A stretch of DNA of 64,000 nucleotides from Trichuris trichiura (taxonomy: Eukaryota > Nematoda > Enoplea > Trichinellida > Trichuridae), in the NCBI GenBank assembly GCA_037903355.1, contig JBAJFE010000027.1, positions 186,001 to 250,000 on the forward strand, read 5' to 3'. The position numbers and the translations under genes are program-made. This document shows positions 35,171-47,026 of this stretch, piece after piece (the first letter of the stretch is position 1; each line of letters starts with the position of its first letter). The notes beneath the pieces are model-generated. The model was not told the origin of the DNA, did not search any database, and worked only from the letters and a program-made list of their open reading frames with translations.

Positions 35171-35297
35171 CTCCGCGGGTTAAACGTTTGGAAATAAACG
35201 TTTTTTAACGAACGGGTAGCAAAGCCGCAAAAATTTTTTATTCTAGCTTAGTTGATGTTGTTTCGAAGTAAAATTTGAGCTACATGTGGCAAGCGTT

Positions 35298-36041
35298 TTA
35301 GATGCAGTCGTCGTCGAATGGAAGAACTCCAGTGCAATTATCAGCTCCACAATGACACGATTTCAAGCGACTTTTTGATGTATTTGCGCTGGATTGACCG
35401 TAAGAGTAGTGCAGCTCTTCCATTGGAGCAATGTCACGATTAGCGAAAAACGATAAACGAGCCAAAGGTATTGTATAACGGACGGGAACGACGGTAAGGT
35501 TAGGAGCACAAGAGTGATTTAGGAAGCGTGCCAAATTGCCCCGTCTTGTTGGGTCGATGCAAGTGTCAATCACTTCCCCATTGGATGTGTGCTCTCGTAA
35601 GACGAAAAGAAAATTTGGGCTGCCTGCTTCGAGTGAAGCAAAGTAGTGTTTTGCTTGAGTCTTTCCAATCACTTCTCCTTCGTAATTGCAAACGAACTGT
35701 CCGCGAGCAATGGGCGTTAAGCAATGAAGACCGAATCCTTTCTCGCTTGTCGTTTCGTATACGCGAAGCGGCAAAGAAATTCCGCATTGGACTACACGAT
35801 TAGGGCATGATCCATTGGTGCAGGCACAATTAAAACCGCATTCCACAATTGGTTTGTCAAAATCAATGAGCAATCCATTTGCATAATTGTCGCCAAAAGA
35901 AAGACATAAACAGAGTGTTCGAAATGAGCAGTCAGAAGGGCACTGGCATCCTTGCAATGATGGAACAAAGTCGGTCGGTTCATGTCCTGGCCCGGGCACG
36001 CTTTCGCTAATGTATTCAAATTCCAGTGTGTTTGTATGCAT
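35298..36041 (-). CDS. SETMAR-like histone lysine methyltransferase, intronless
   Basis: A complete 247-residue frame with a cysteine-rich Pre-SET region (GCQCPSDCSFRTLCLC ... CGFNCACTNGSCPNRVVQ), a full SET domain and a Post-SET motif (CHCGADNCTG). Catalytic landmarks are KGFGLHCLTPIARGQFVCNY, the knot NLARFLNHSCAPNLTV, and EELHYSYG. The Pre-SET/SET/Post-SET layout and length match the SET half of SETMAR within the SUV39 class, enzymes that methylate histone H3 from S-adenosylmethionine. No transposase is fused. The absence of introns among intron-rich neighbours suggests retroposition or intron loss. The start ATG is the first in frame and precedes the conserved FEYI segment. Confidence 0.92.
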   Translation of the reverse strand: MHTNTLEFEYISESVPGPGHEPTDFVPSLQGCQCPSDCSFRTLCLCLSFGDNYANGLLIDFDKPIVECGFNCACTNGSCPNRVVQCGISLPLRVYETTSEKGFGLHCLTPIARGQFVCNYEGEVIGKTQAKHYFASLEAGSPNFLFVLREHTSNGEVIDTCIDPTRRGNLARFLNHSCAPNLTVVPVRYTIPLARLSFFANRDIAPMEELHYSYGQSSANTSKSRLKSCHCGADNCTGVLPFDDDCI

Positions 36042-36289
36042 ACTGAAAATTCAGCAACTAGTTTAACAGTTGGCGTTCCAACTTAAATTAATTTAGGCAT
36101 TCTTATGGAGAGCCAAATGAGTATGCAGAAGAGTAAACAGTACATTAGAAATTTAATTGTTTCGGCAAACACTTCAACGCCGGTTGACACGTTCGCTCAA
36201 GGCATAGGTGTCCCTTTAAAAAAATGTTTTTGAGTAAAGCATAACAGTATGCCAATAAGAATGTTCATAAATTACCCTCTCTTCATTTC

Positions 36290-38600
36290 TTCCTCAATTT
36301 TTGACAACACGTCAACATAAAGCTTGACACGATCCGAAGTAGCCTGCGTTCTGGCGTCGAAGTCTCGCCATTTGGTCCACCTCGGCATGTACAGATTTTT
36401 GTCCCAATAACTGAGCAAAGTTTGTCCGCCTTAATTATCGATAAAAGATTTGCTGGCAAACTTTGAAAAAATCTAACCAAGCGATTCAAAAGCGGACACT
36501 TCGTCTGAGCGTTTGAATTGCCCATTTAGAGTTGCTTTGGTCGACCCATCCATGCCTGCTATTTGGTCTCCTTCACTTGCCTTCATTTTCAGCTCAACCT
36601 TTTCTTCCTTGACATGCGTAGCAGTTGAAGCACAAGCAGCAATTGCATCGTACAGTTGCGCATGGTTCTTGCTGACTTGAGTATAGTTGAGGGCATACTG
36701 TTGTAGGTCGGACCATGTCCTGTTATACTGTTCCTCGCTAAGGTTGCCAAAAAAATTAGCTTTTCATATGTTAAGATTTAACTTCTCACGTTGATAGCGA
36801 CATCCAGCTAGTGCATTGTACCCACTGACTAGCTTCCTTCTTTTCGTAACAGCTATTCAACAAGGAGATCACTTTATGGCAGTCGTTCAATTGCTTGTCC
36901 GTGAGGTCTCCCGTTTTAGCAATCGAAATAATAGGCTCAAAGAAATTGTAGTTGGCGAAGATGGATGATTCGTTGAAGGTCAATGGCCAGAAACTCGTCC
37001 GGCGTTTCAGCTCTATTTGTCGTTCAATCAGTGTTCCATTGTCCTTGTTGCACGATTCTGCCGAATAAGAACTGGCAGGCGTTAAAATAGCCGATTTGCA
37101 AAAACTGGCAAAATCCTAAAACTTTTGGTCGTAGAAGATTGCAGTGATGAGCAAACGGCATACATCAACGCGATAGCTATTGTTTGCGCGCATTACATTG
37201 CGATGTAATGGAAGAAGCCGAGAGATATTTGGTGTTCCAAGTGAAACGGAGTGCATGTAGATAACCTTTCCGTGACACTGCAAGATATGAGTGGCCTGTC
37301 TGCCTTGCTGAGGCACTTGAAGTTCAAGCGAAATTGACCGACCTGAAATCAACGTAAATGGCGAAACCGCAATTCAGTGCCTAACATATCTCCTAATATG
37401 AAGGAAGTCAGGCAGATTGATTCACGACTGTTTAGCTGAACCGGCGTACATCGTACCGCACGAGTCGCCATATTCTGAAATTCAATATTCGGTTTCACAA
37501 GTGGACTACCCCAATAGAGGCGCAGTGTCTTATAGCTAGCCGTTGATAGGTGACGTTCACGAAATACGCCATCATCTGCCAAACCTAAATAAGGACTAAG
37601 TTGGTGTAAATCCGAAAAGTGGCTAACGCTCACCCCATATCCATAAATCAACGAAAGCTTCAATCGGATGCACTAGCTCGACATCATAAGTTTTCGAACT
37701 CTTTCCTCCAGGGAACTGTTGCTCTTCCTGCAAATTGTCATAAGCAAAAGTCTGGGAAGCATATTTCGTCAGCACCTTCATTGGAATATTGCAGACTGTC
37801 GTCGACCCGAGCTGATGGTGCTTTTGAACGAGCAAGTAAATATTGGCTAGCAATTGTTCCATCGAACGTGGATTGTATAGTTCGAAAACGAACGGCGGGT
37901 CGGAAAAATCTGCACAGCACACATATTGAGCTTTAGCCGTTGATTTAATTTCAAAAGGAGCATCCACCTGCAAGCAGCGACTTAAGCCATAGCAATGATT
38001 GAAACGAATCTACCTGCACACCCTTTATGGAAGTGAACTCAGCATCTGGACCCCTTTCTGAGCAAACGTTAATTACGCATGTGGTCAAAGAACCAATAGG
38101 CAAACTGCTGGAGAATTACTACCAAAAATTACAACGCAGAACAAATAACACACGCACTTAGCAACACTATCTGAAGATATCTCGGCATTTTTGCTGTTCA
38201 GTTCGTCACGCACACGCTGGAAGAAGGCAAGCAAGTCTTTTTTCCTGCAATTAGACGTTCCAGGCACTTGCAATAAATTCATATTCGACAACTTTTCAAT
38301 ATGTGTTATCGCAACAAGGCGGCAATTATTAGAATCAGTTTCTCCTCGATGCATGCATTCCAACTGCTGTGGCGAAGCTGTGCACAGGATATTTGTAACC
38401 GTTAAAAGAGCATCGGCGAATTGGCCGACATCCGAAGAGCTAGGTTCACATTTACTTAGCACGGCAATTTGCTGAAGAAGCTGAAGCAAAAGGAAATTCT
38501 CACAAAGCTCGTTTGAACCAGTACGTGTACCAATACCTCCTGCTGGTCTAATTCCTCGGACCACGTTTCTCCAATAACCCGACATGGACAACCAGAGGCA
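36290..38600 (-). CDS. Unrecognised multi-exon protein
   Basis: Several minus-strand frames join with acceptable splice signals: about 38589-38168 (FLLLQLLQQIAVLSKCEPSS ... CRKKDLLAFFQRVRDEL), 38057-38014, 37967-37634 (AQYVCCADFSDPPFVFELYN ... VELVHPIEAFVDLWIW), 37575 to about 37386 (TLRLYWGSPLVKPNIEFQNM ... CLTSFILGD), about 37330-37116, about 37062-36790 (RRTSFWPLTFNESSIFANYN), about 36760-36500 (NLSEEQYNRTWSDLQQYALN), and about 36410-36285 (DKNLYMPRWTKWRDFDARTQ). Several N-glycosylation sequons and paired cysteines suggest an extracellular or luminal protein. A C...CLTSF pattern faintly recalls the end of a GAIN/GPS module, but no transmembrane segment follows. Not every junction is in phase as I read it, so the model is approximate. 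Confidence 0.4.
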
Positions 38601-38699
38601 ACAAAACAAAGGTGACTAGTTTGCACGAAGAGATCTCGCACTACCCGTCTATATTCCAGTACAGCTTCCACAGCGCAAGACCAAATCGTTCTGGGAATT

Positions 38700-40046
38700 T
38701 GGAAGAATCTCTGGTCTGCGCCTTCGTCCGCTTTGAATACTTCAACTTCGTATGTCTGATAGAAAGATTAGAGAATGAAAGAACACACTTCGAGCAGAGT
38801 GAACAAGAAAACCTTGGCAATCGTGCTCACCATGTACGGACTCCGGTCGAGCAAAAACACAGTCTTCAGCAATGACATGGGCAGCAGAAATATGTGCCTA
38901 AGAAGAAGTTTTGAAGGCAAAATTGAAAAAAAATTAACTGAGCTCGCTTTTGATAAAATGGCAAAACTTCATCCAGTGGAAATAAGCCGTCAACCTATCA
39001 AAGCTCTTAAGAAGATACTTATCGCGAAAGCAATTGCAATGCATTTATCACCAGGATGGTACAAGCTAGGGAAACGAAATGTTTTTAGTAAACGTTTCTT
39101 GCAAATTCAAAACGTATTTAAACAATATGGTTACACTTAGTGCCCAAAAGGAATAAAACATAATGAAAAATGATAAAAGATACGACAAAACGACTAACCA
39201 AGCTCTGAACAAGTTCAAAACTCACAAGAAAATATTACAGTGCGACAAATAACCTGTCAACGTATAACACTGTATTCGCTAGTGAAGATGAAAAAGCAGC
39301 TCGTAAGAATAAAAAATTACAATAGAGTTTCGATTATCCGTAGAAGTTGGTACTGAAAGTGAATTCAATAATTAAACTACTCAAGCTGCTTATATTTTGA
39401 CTCTGTTTATTGTGAAATTTTATTTAGCAAATGTAATCCCAATAGTTAACTTTTTACTGCTAACAGTAAACTCTTTCAAACGCACAGTAAATTGTCAACG
39501 ACCCAGACTGTCTGAAGAGTATCATTACTTTTTACAAGTAGTGTCAAATCATGAGCAGCGAGTAGAAATTCTTTCCATTAGTCAATCCAGTGTGATGAAT
39601 AGAGAAGCGTAAGACGAGAACCTGCATGTCAATGTTACGATGTTTTTGCCAGGTCAGAGCAGTGCGTGTCTGTCTGTGCGTACGCTGTATTGTAAATAGT
39701 AAACCTTTGCACCCCGCACTAGTTGTACTAAACAAAGCACTACTTAAGTGATTTCCGTCGTTCTACAGCAGTTAGAAAAGGCTGGTGCAATGCTCAAGGA
39801 ATGCTTTGCAACTCTTTTATTGCTCTAAGTTAAACGTCGTCGAGTGAGAGATGATGTTCCATTATTATCGATCTGCAGTTTTTGCTGAGCAGAACCTGTG
39901 AAAGTGCTTTGTGGAACTTTGGAAGACAAATTTCTCGCGCGAAATTTTAACTCCCAATTCCAGTTATTGGATACAGGAGCGATCAAAAATTTTAGGTTTC
40001 TATACTGAAAACAGCTTCGGCCTATTTTAACGGATGAGAAATACTA
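38700..40046. other. Intergenic, one unexplained open frame
   Basis: A 121-codon plus-strand frame at 38775-39140 is lysine-rich and has no recognisable domain; it could be a small gene or chance. The 5' exons of the minus-strand gene to the left may lie within 38600-38770. No repeats are recognised. Confidence 0.3.
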
Positions 40047-40216
40047 CAGTACAACCTCCATAAGTTGACCACCCAAGGGGCCGAGAAAAATTGGTCAACA
40101 TAAGAGGCTGTGGGTATGTTATATTATTAACGTGCGGACCAACCAAGTGGTCAAAATTCGGTCAACTTATGGAGGTGGTCGACATAGAGAGGTGGTCAGT
40201 TTCGGAGGTTCTACTA
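40047..40216. mobile_element. Tigger-type MITE, about 170 bp
   Basis: The left end CAGTACAACCTCCATAAGTT and right end (inverse: agtagaacctccgaaactga) match the termini of the 28967-32518 element, with TA at both flanks. There is no coding capacity. Confidence 0.85.
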
Positions 40217-40492
40217 TATGTGCATGGCAGAAGTGAGCTACGCCATTATATGCGACACTTCTCTTCAGCTAAGTTAGAGCTTTGAAATGCATTTAATCAG
40301 ACGCGTTGAGCTACTGAGTGGTCTCATATTATAATCGATTTCTCTTCTGAGCAACTCTCCCAAATACTAGCAACGAACTTCGTAAATTCACGCTGTGATT
40401 GCGTTTAACGAACTGGAATTATGAAAATGAAAAACGGAGCTTTCAGAACCTCCAGGTCGAGTGCAGTATTCATTTTCGTAATTCCACTTCAT

Positions 40493-40562
40493 AATTTTGC
40501 AGATCTTTTATAGCTTTTCCCGTTCTTATCTGCTTGGTATCTGTAATTCAAACGAAACAAAC
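40493..40562. mobile_element. 70-bp PLE family A insertion with 13-bp target duplication
   Basis: An exact repeat aattccacttcat (40480-40492 and 40563-40575) brackets 70 bases containing the family A blocks tagcttttcccgttcttatc and atctgtaattcaaacgaaac. Confidence 0.8.
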
Positions 40563-40575
40563 AATTCCACTTCAT

Positions 40576-42853
40576 TAAATGTGCTCACGCCGTGAGTTTA
40601 TCATGCAAGGGTGTGCCCGTTACTACACATTCAATTTTCAAGGATAGCAGAGAACTTACTAATATTATCTTTTCTTGGGAGGCGACCGATCTGGTTATGG
40701 CTTGATCGATCACGTACACTGCTTACCGCCCATGTTTTCCCGTTTCGCTTGGGCTGAATAATGTCTGTTTGACACATTCTTGACATTGTCCTCTTATTCG
40801 GTTGCGCAATTGTAAATGTAGTTCAGTGTTTCAGGTTTTTACTGAAATTCAACGCAGTTTGCCTGCTTGAGTACCGTCTTAATTGTACGTCATAGCTATT
40901 TGTATTATCCACATCGCTTGAAATGGCTCGTTTACGCTTTTGGCGAACTGCTGTTCGCCTGAGCGATTTTCAGCGGAATCAATTGCCTTTTTGAGAGAAA
41001 AACATGGACCCTAGTTGCAGGCGATTCTTCCGTTGCTCTGAAAAGCTCCAGTTACAAGCAAACGATATTAATAGTTATAATGCAAAAGTTTGTGCAATGA
41101 AGAATGATTATAGGTTGTATTTGTTGCCGACTCGACTGGCCAGAGCTGGTAGTTGACTGAATCTTATTATTAACTTGTTGATATCGTATATCTTACTGTC
41201 TTGAAGTATACGTAAACGAGGGAATTGCTTATTAAGCCTTGTTGGCCGTAGAAGATTTGCCCAAGTTTTTCAAGCGCTAATCTTCAGAGAAGTGAAATTT
41301 ATGTTGCTATGATTTTGCTTCCTCTAAAATATTGTTTTCCCAGCTATGGCATTCGAATTACTAAATAGAGATTTGACCTTCTTTCGATAGTTTAAGCATT
41401 GTCCTTTGTCGTTTATGATGCAATGGTGACCGATTGATTTCCCTTTTTAGGCTACACTTGTCGCGGATGTGAAGTCCAATCAAAGAATATGCAGGCCTGT
41501 TCTATGGCCGTTGGCCGGGGCAACAGGGTACACAAGCAAACGCGGTCATAGCTGCTGCTACGAAAAGCTGCTGACAACCAGCTTAAGTCATTGGGGTCTC
41601 ACGGAGTTTAGCTAATTGCACGTAATGTTACCATAGGACGCGCGACTAGTAAGCGTGTTTCATCGGATGCCTTGTTGGCTAAAAGCTGATACCCGGTTTT
41701 ACTCACATTCGTCTAAAGTTTTTTTAAACAGCATCCAACGGTTAGATCGATTTGGTGAAGCTTCCGGAGATTGCCAATGACAGCTATGAAGAATACTTCG
41801 TTTTTAAATGAGATTGCTTCACTGACAAGAGCCTTGACACTCTGATTTGGACAAAGGCGTAGCTTCGGTAATCTTAGACCATTTATTGGAACGTTTTTCT
41901 ATGTTCCATGAGTGCTAATACGGCAAAAGTAGATTCCCGTGGTCGGCCACAGGCTCACTTGCCATCCATTAATTCGTTGGAACTGATCCATAGCCTTTTG
42001 GACAATCTCATGTCATGCTCTAAGGAGCGAAAACTTGATGTCCGACCCCATCTCAGCCAAGTTCTCATATTCTTCTGGTGTCCGAAAGGTGAGCGAACTT
42101 AACTTGCATTTGTCACGAAATGCTTTGTAGTTCGAGCGTCCAATTATTAATGAGTTTCTACACGCCTACTGCTGATTCATTTGTGAATGACGCTAGCGCC
42201 TTCCATTTTTATATGCAGTAAACGTAAAGCTTTACAAACTGAAGGCATCCGTTCCTTCTGTGACAAATGCCAGCTTCCTCCTTAGACTGACTTTGATTGG
42301 CCCTCTCAACTTGCACGGTAGAAAGAAGCGTTGTTATGAACTAAGCCGCAATGACTAACGCTGCTTGGCGTTCCTTTTAAAGCAATGTCACCGCGTTTTG
42401 TTCCTCAAGGCAGCTTCCTCACGTTTTCTTACTTTGCCTTTATGAGAGACTGCTAATTGCTTTACGCTTACTCTGCTGCTTTAGAGTAAGGCTGCAGTGG
42501 GTAGTTAATTTCCATTACCAAGTGGATGGGGCTACTTTTAGTTCTCTTTAAATTGGATGGAACTGCTTACGAGCTTATGTTTAACTTTGTTTTCCTCGCT
42601 GCTGTCAAGCTACATCATAATGATTTTTTTGAGCTTTTTTTGTCACTGTGCAAGATTAGCCCGTTTGCGCTGCATTTACTTGCTAATAGCTTGCAAAACC
42701 GAGGAAGTCATTCATCAGTTTTTGTTAGTGACGAAGGATGGACAGTTGGGAAGGAGAACAAGAACTTGAAGAAGCTGTTCAAGCTTTTTCTGATCTTAGT
42801 TGTTATCTTTAATCTTTTGCACATTAACGTCCTGTTGCGCGATTAAGTGTTGA
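40576..42853. other. Low-information region, possible unassigned exons
   Basis: Two plus-strand stretches look weakly coding: 41463-41613 after acceptor ttccctttttag (ATLVADVKSNQRICRPVLWP), and 41908-42050 (GRPQAHLPSINSLELIHSLL). A hydrophobic frame lies at 42526-42846. I cannot join them into a gene or name a family. Confidence 0.25.
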
Positions 42854-42858
42854 TGCTC

Positions 42859-43264
42859 TGTGGTTTGCCGGACCATGAAGACTCGCATACAACAACGGTT
42901 TATTACGGAGTAAAGTGGTAGATCGAAGGCTTAGCTGATATTGATAGCCTGAACTCTCTGAGCTCAGTAGCGACGAATATATATAGCCTCCCACGACCTC
43001 TGCCTTGCGCATTCCCACTGATCGCAGGCTGTTCAGCCATCGCCTAATCCGCTTACTGGGAGCAAGCGGCAAGATAGGAGTTAATCCTGATCCTGGCTGC
43101 ATTTCTGCTAGGCCGTCGGTGTCAGCTTCTCACGCCGATCCAGAAATCGTGCCCTCTTGTCGCTGTCGAGTCCGAGACCCCATGTCGCTTTTTGGCCTGC
43201 GCTCCCACGGAAGGATTTCTGCCAGCGCTCATTGGGATGCCGCTCACCGGCCATCTCTGCCACA
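42859..43264 (+). repeat. Solo LTR 1
   Basis: TG...CA ended, 406 bp, flanked by the 5-bp duplication tgctc (42854-42858 and 43265-43269). It contains a TATA-like atatatata and is about 80% identical by eye to 43809-44213. No internal retrotransposon region is attached. Confidence 0.85.
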
Positions 43265-43390
43265 TGCTCTGCGGTGAATATTTTGCAGATACATGCTATA
43301 CTATCTGATGCAATGCAGGGTTAATTCGACCCTTTTAGGGCATTATTTTCCCTTACTAAACGTCTTCGTTTTTGAGCCAGTGTTCTTTTT

Positions 43391-43676
43391 AAACATTGGG
43401 TGCTTTGTAACGGGCTTGTGTTTCATGTTTGATAGATCTTCTACGGCTTTTCCTGTTTTTTCTAAGTGATTGTATCTGTAATTAGAGGAAACAATTGCTC
43501 TACCAACGAACAGATGAGTGATTATTAAGAAAAATTCAGAAAAAATACAATCAGCTTTTATTAAGAGCTTTCGGAACGCTCTAGTTCTGTCGTCAGTGAG
43601 ATGGAGGAGCTGCATTCTTTTAAGTAGTTCTTTTAATTAATTAATCTAATTCTTTTAATTTTAATTAGTTCTTTAA
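43391..43676 (-). mobile_element. PLE family A tail insertion, 286 bp
   Basis: Bracketed by an exact 13-bp repeat cagtgttcttttt (43378-43390 and 43677-43689). It contains gtaacgggct, gatcttctacggcttttcct, ggaaacaattgctctacca and a hammerhead-like core, followed by an A/T-rich microsatellite-like end (repeated ttcttttaatt). Confidence 0.82.
43569..43596 (-). ncRNA. Hammerhead-ribozyme-like motif (PLE family A)
   Basis: Minus strand: CTGACGA, C, helix II GAAC/GTTC, then GAAAGC. One base of helix II is changed relative to the 18467 copy. Confidence 0.5.
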
Positions 43677-43808
43677 CAGTGTTCTTTTTGTTAATAGTTA
43701 GCTCCATCACAGAGTAAAAATTCTCTTATTTTTGCTTAGGTTATCTTAAACATTCTCTCCGTATAAACATCTAAATGCACTTCGGTTTGAAGCTTCAATT
43801 AATAGAAG

Positions 43809-44213
43809 TGTTGTTTGCCGGACCATTGAGACTTGCGTACAAAAAAGGTTTATTTCGGAGAAAAGCAACAGAGTGAACGGACAGCTGGTATAGTTAGCCT
43901 GAACTGGCTGAGCTCGTGAGCGACGCGCTTATATAGCCTTCCAAGACCTCTGCCTTGCGCTTTTTCACGGGCCGCAGGCTCTTCAGCCATCGCCTAATCC
44001 GCTTACCGTGAGGAAGCGGTGAGACAGGCGCTAATCCTGACGCTAGCCACCGTTGTGCTAGGCCGTCGATGTCCAGGTTCTCACGCCGGTCCAGAGGTCG
44101 TGCCCTCTTGTCGCTGCTGGATCTGAGGCCCCATGTCGTTCTTCGGGCTGCGCTCCCACGGATGGATTTGTGCCCGCGCTCACTGGGATGCCGGTGCGGC
44201 TATCTTTGCCACA
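43809..44213 (+). repeat. Solo LTR 2
   Basis: Same family and orientation as 42859-43264, with its own 5-bp duplication agaag (43804-43808 and 44214-44218). This shows it is an independent insertion and not the second LTR of one element. Confidence 0.85.
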
Positions 44214-44218
44214 AGAAG

Positions 44219-47026
44219 GGAAAGCGTGATAGCTTTTTCTTAAAGTGCAGCCGCTTCCTCTTAAAGTTGGCACCTCATGTCGGTTCAAACGAGCTTGTTT
44301 TTCTATCAGCCTTTGCACTACTCATTAACTTAACTGAAAAATCGTTTACTTACGTTCTCAGCGTTTCGCCGCAACTTCTTATGTGCAAGAGAGAATTTTA
44401 AGCGTAATTCGGTTAGCTTGCCGCGCGCGAAGGTATTTTCTGTAACCGTACGGGAAGAAGCCAAGACGCCTCGGCGTATTGAGGAAACTCACGAGCAGGA
44501 TGCACGATATGACAATGTGTTATTAAAATTTTATGATGAATAATTGGCGTACAGTCTTTGTCAATCGTAACTGATTTTTAACTGTTGGGTTGGTGCAGCA
44601 TGTTGTTGCTTTGAATTGTCTAATGATTGTTCGCACTTGTAGCTACCCTCAGATCAACTTCTTAGAAATGAACATAAAAAATTATGGCTAAACGCGCTTA
44701 AAGGCGATGTACGAATAGTAAAACAGTGAATAACGTACCACTTATTGCCATTTTCGTGGCGCAGAGCTTACGCATTCTAATTGTTTACAAATGAATTTCT
44801 TTGAGTTATGAGAAAGCTTCTGCTTCTCTGAAAACGTTATTTTCCTTTTGAGCAAAATGTGTTGCTGCATTACATCTGCGTGACGTTCCGCTAATCCGTT
44901 GTTTATTAATGTAATATCATTTAATTCAATACTTTCGGTTCAGCGTAATTTTTCAGCAAACATTTTTACGTAGTTCGTGCGTAGCAGATAGAAGTTGCAA
45001 CTTTGAAATTTTTGCGTTTATTGCTGCTTGTTGCATGAAGCTTACAGCAACGATATGCTGCAAATCGGTTCTCATTTTCGAAAAATGAATGAAAATCCAA
45101 GTATAAATCGCTGTCAAGCAACAATTCAGCTTACTGAATTGCCGGAAGTTACTGTTCAAGCGGTTTTAAACATTACGTTTAATGCTTACCCTGTTCAAGC
45201 AATTTTTAAATAAATGTTTAGTTAGTTCGCATGAATTGTCAAATGATTAAACGTTATTTAAAGTTTTGCAATTTTGAGTTCCCTGCGGCTGTGTTAATCT
45301 TTTACCAAACTTATGCCGCATCATGAACGAATCATATGATCATTCAAAGATTGATAATGTGCAGGTTTTGATCGAATATTGTTGGACAGGGAGCATGCCT
45401 TTCCTAAAGCTATTCCGTTAAAACCGCGGACGAAAAACCAGCGTTTGAAAATTTTCCAGAAAGCAAAGGCGGGAACTGAATTAGTGATGTACTGCCGTGT
45501 TATTACTCTAATGTCGTTAATTAGCTGTCCAACGTGAGCTTTTTATGCTGACACTTTCCATCAGCGAAAATCAGACGAACTTCAGAAGCCATTCTCGTAT
45601 AATCCTTCTTTCCTTTATGTTTTCAAAGTGCTTTTCGAATTTGTGTAATAAATTTATGTTAAGCTCAGTACTGAGTTCACTAATTTAAAGCTATAGGCAG
45701 AAATCCTAGCCCTTTTTTGCTTTTATTTTGCATCGTGAATTGTCAGCGTCGATAAATGGATGAACGATTGAAACAACTTGAGCATACTGTGCGATGCTAA
45801 GAAAAACGACAGGAGTATGCGCGCCAAGAAGAGCAGCATCGTTAGTTTTAAAACTTAGTTTTCTTGCACAAAGTTAGGACCAGGTAAGTTCTCGATTTTT
45901 CGTTAGCAGTAGCGTAGAAGTTGTTGCAACCTTTTCAACATCTTTGCATTTAATCATACTTCATTTTAGTTTGTATTTTTCTTTTGAAGCTGTCCTTCAT
46001 ACTTTTGCATGTTTAACTTAAAAAACAATCTAAATATAGAGTTTTAGGCGATGAAAATTGAGAGCTTTCAGTGGCAGCGGCTAGCACTTAGGGATAAGCT
46101 AGAGGCTGGGCTTTAGGATATTACTACCACAAGCGTGTTCCGCTAGATCATTTAGTCAGGCGAAGTTTTGTTTCCAATGATCATTTGTTCAATCCAATAA
46201 ACGATTGCGAATTAATTTATACATGAGAAACATTCTCTATGCCTCCTGTGAAGTGATATCAGCTCGGATTCATTGTCCATTAATCCGTAATAGTTTGCCC
46301 ACCAAGTTATTGGGTTGATGCAGTCGAAAATGGGTGCCAATGAGCCCCGTAATTTGAATACTGATACCGAATTGTATGCAAGCGGTTGTCCTTGTTGACT
46401 ACTATGTCCAGAAGCATCCGTTGCATATGTTTAAGCGCTCAAAGGACAAATGATTCACTTAGAGACCCACGATTCAGCTTTAGTTTAAAATGGTCCGCGA
46501 GAGGCATAAAAACATTAAGGACCACCGTAAAACGTCAGTATGAACACGCACCAATTATCCCCCCAAAAGTCAGAAAAGCTTGATACTCACCTGTTCATAT
46601 GTGAATGATGTCCTTTTCTGAGCTAGACAGTACCTGCATGATAGGAGAAAGCGTGCAAAATTGTTGCTGGGTGAGCACGACGCAGGGGATCCTTTCCCAG
46701 CTAAAACCTTCATCCAAAGAACGCCATACTTTTTCTAGTTGCCGTTCCAAAGGTGTTACTGACTAGCGAATTTTCGAAGCTGGAGGATTAATCAGACGTT
46801 AGTTAAAGTGGACTGGCCGGTGATTTCAATGGAAACGGTTGTATTGGCTGCAGATATTTGAATTAATTAGATAGTGAGTTTGCAGACTTTCCTCGAAACA
46901 GGCCATGAAGTGTTGTCATATTTTTTGAAAACCAAACCTAATTACTGAGCTACAGCCCATTTTGCTTGGTATAGTTATCATACTGCTCCAGCGATATGTT
47001 GTCAGTTGACTTTTCAACCTCTGTAC
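44219..47026. other. No gene recognised; may hold 5' exons of the NWD-like gene
   Basis: About 2.8 kb with only short frames. The NACHT-WD40 gene to the right lacks its expected N-terminal start, so upstream exons are likely in or beyond this stretch, but none is defined. No repeat was identified. Confidence 0.35.

Larger units (their letters stand above)
34555..35243. mobile_element. Palindromic PLE-derived insertion (family B), 689 bp
   Basis: Flanked by tagctcagttgat (34542-34554) and tagcttagttgat (35244-35256), 12 of 13 identical. The left arm (34600-34870) and right arm (35085-35240) are inverted copies, and a 50-bp stretch ending in the element's left edge is repeated directly inside at about 35026-35080. 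Each arm ends in a hammerhead-like core. It lies 55 bases from the 3' end of the SET-domain gene. Confidence 0.85.

Noticed and set aside
37386..37575. GAIN/GPS autoproteolysis module
   Set aside because: Only a C...CLTSF pattern is present; the expected tryptophans, HLT motif and following transmembrane helix are not seen.
38775..39140. 121-codon lysine-rich gene
   Set aside because: No family, splice context or homology is visible; kept only as an unexplained frame.
42859..44213. One LTR retrotransposon with two LTRs and a short interior
   Set aside because: Each LTR has its own different 5-bp target duplication, so they are two solo LTRs.
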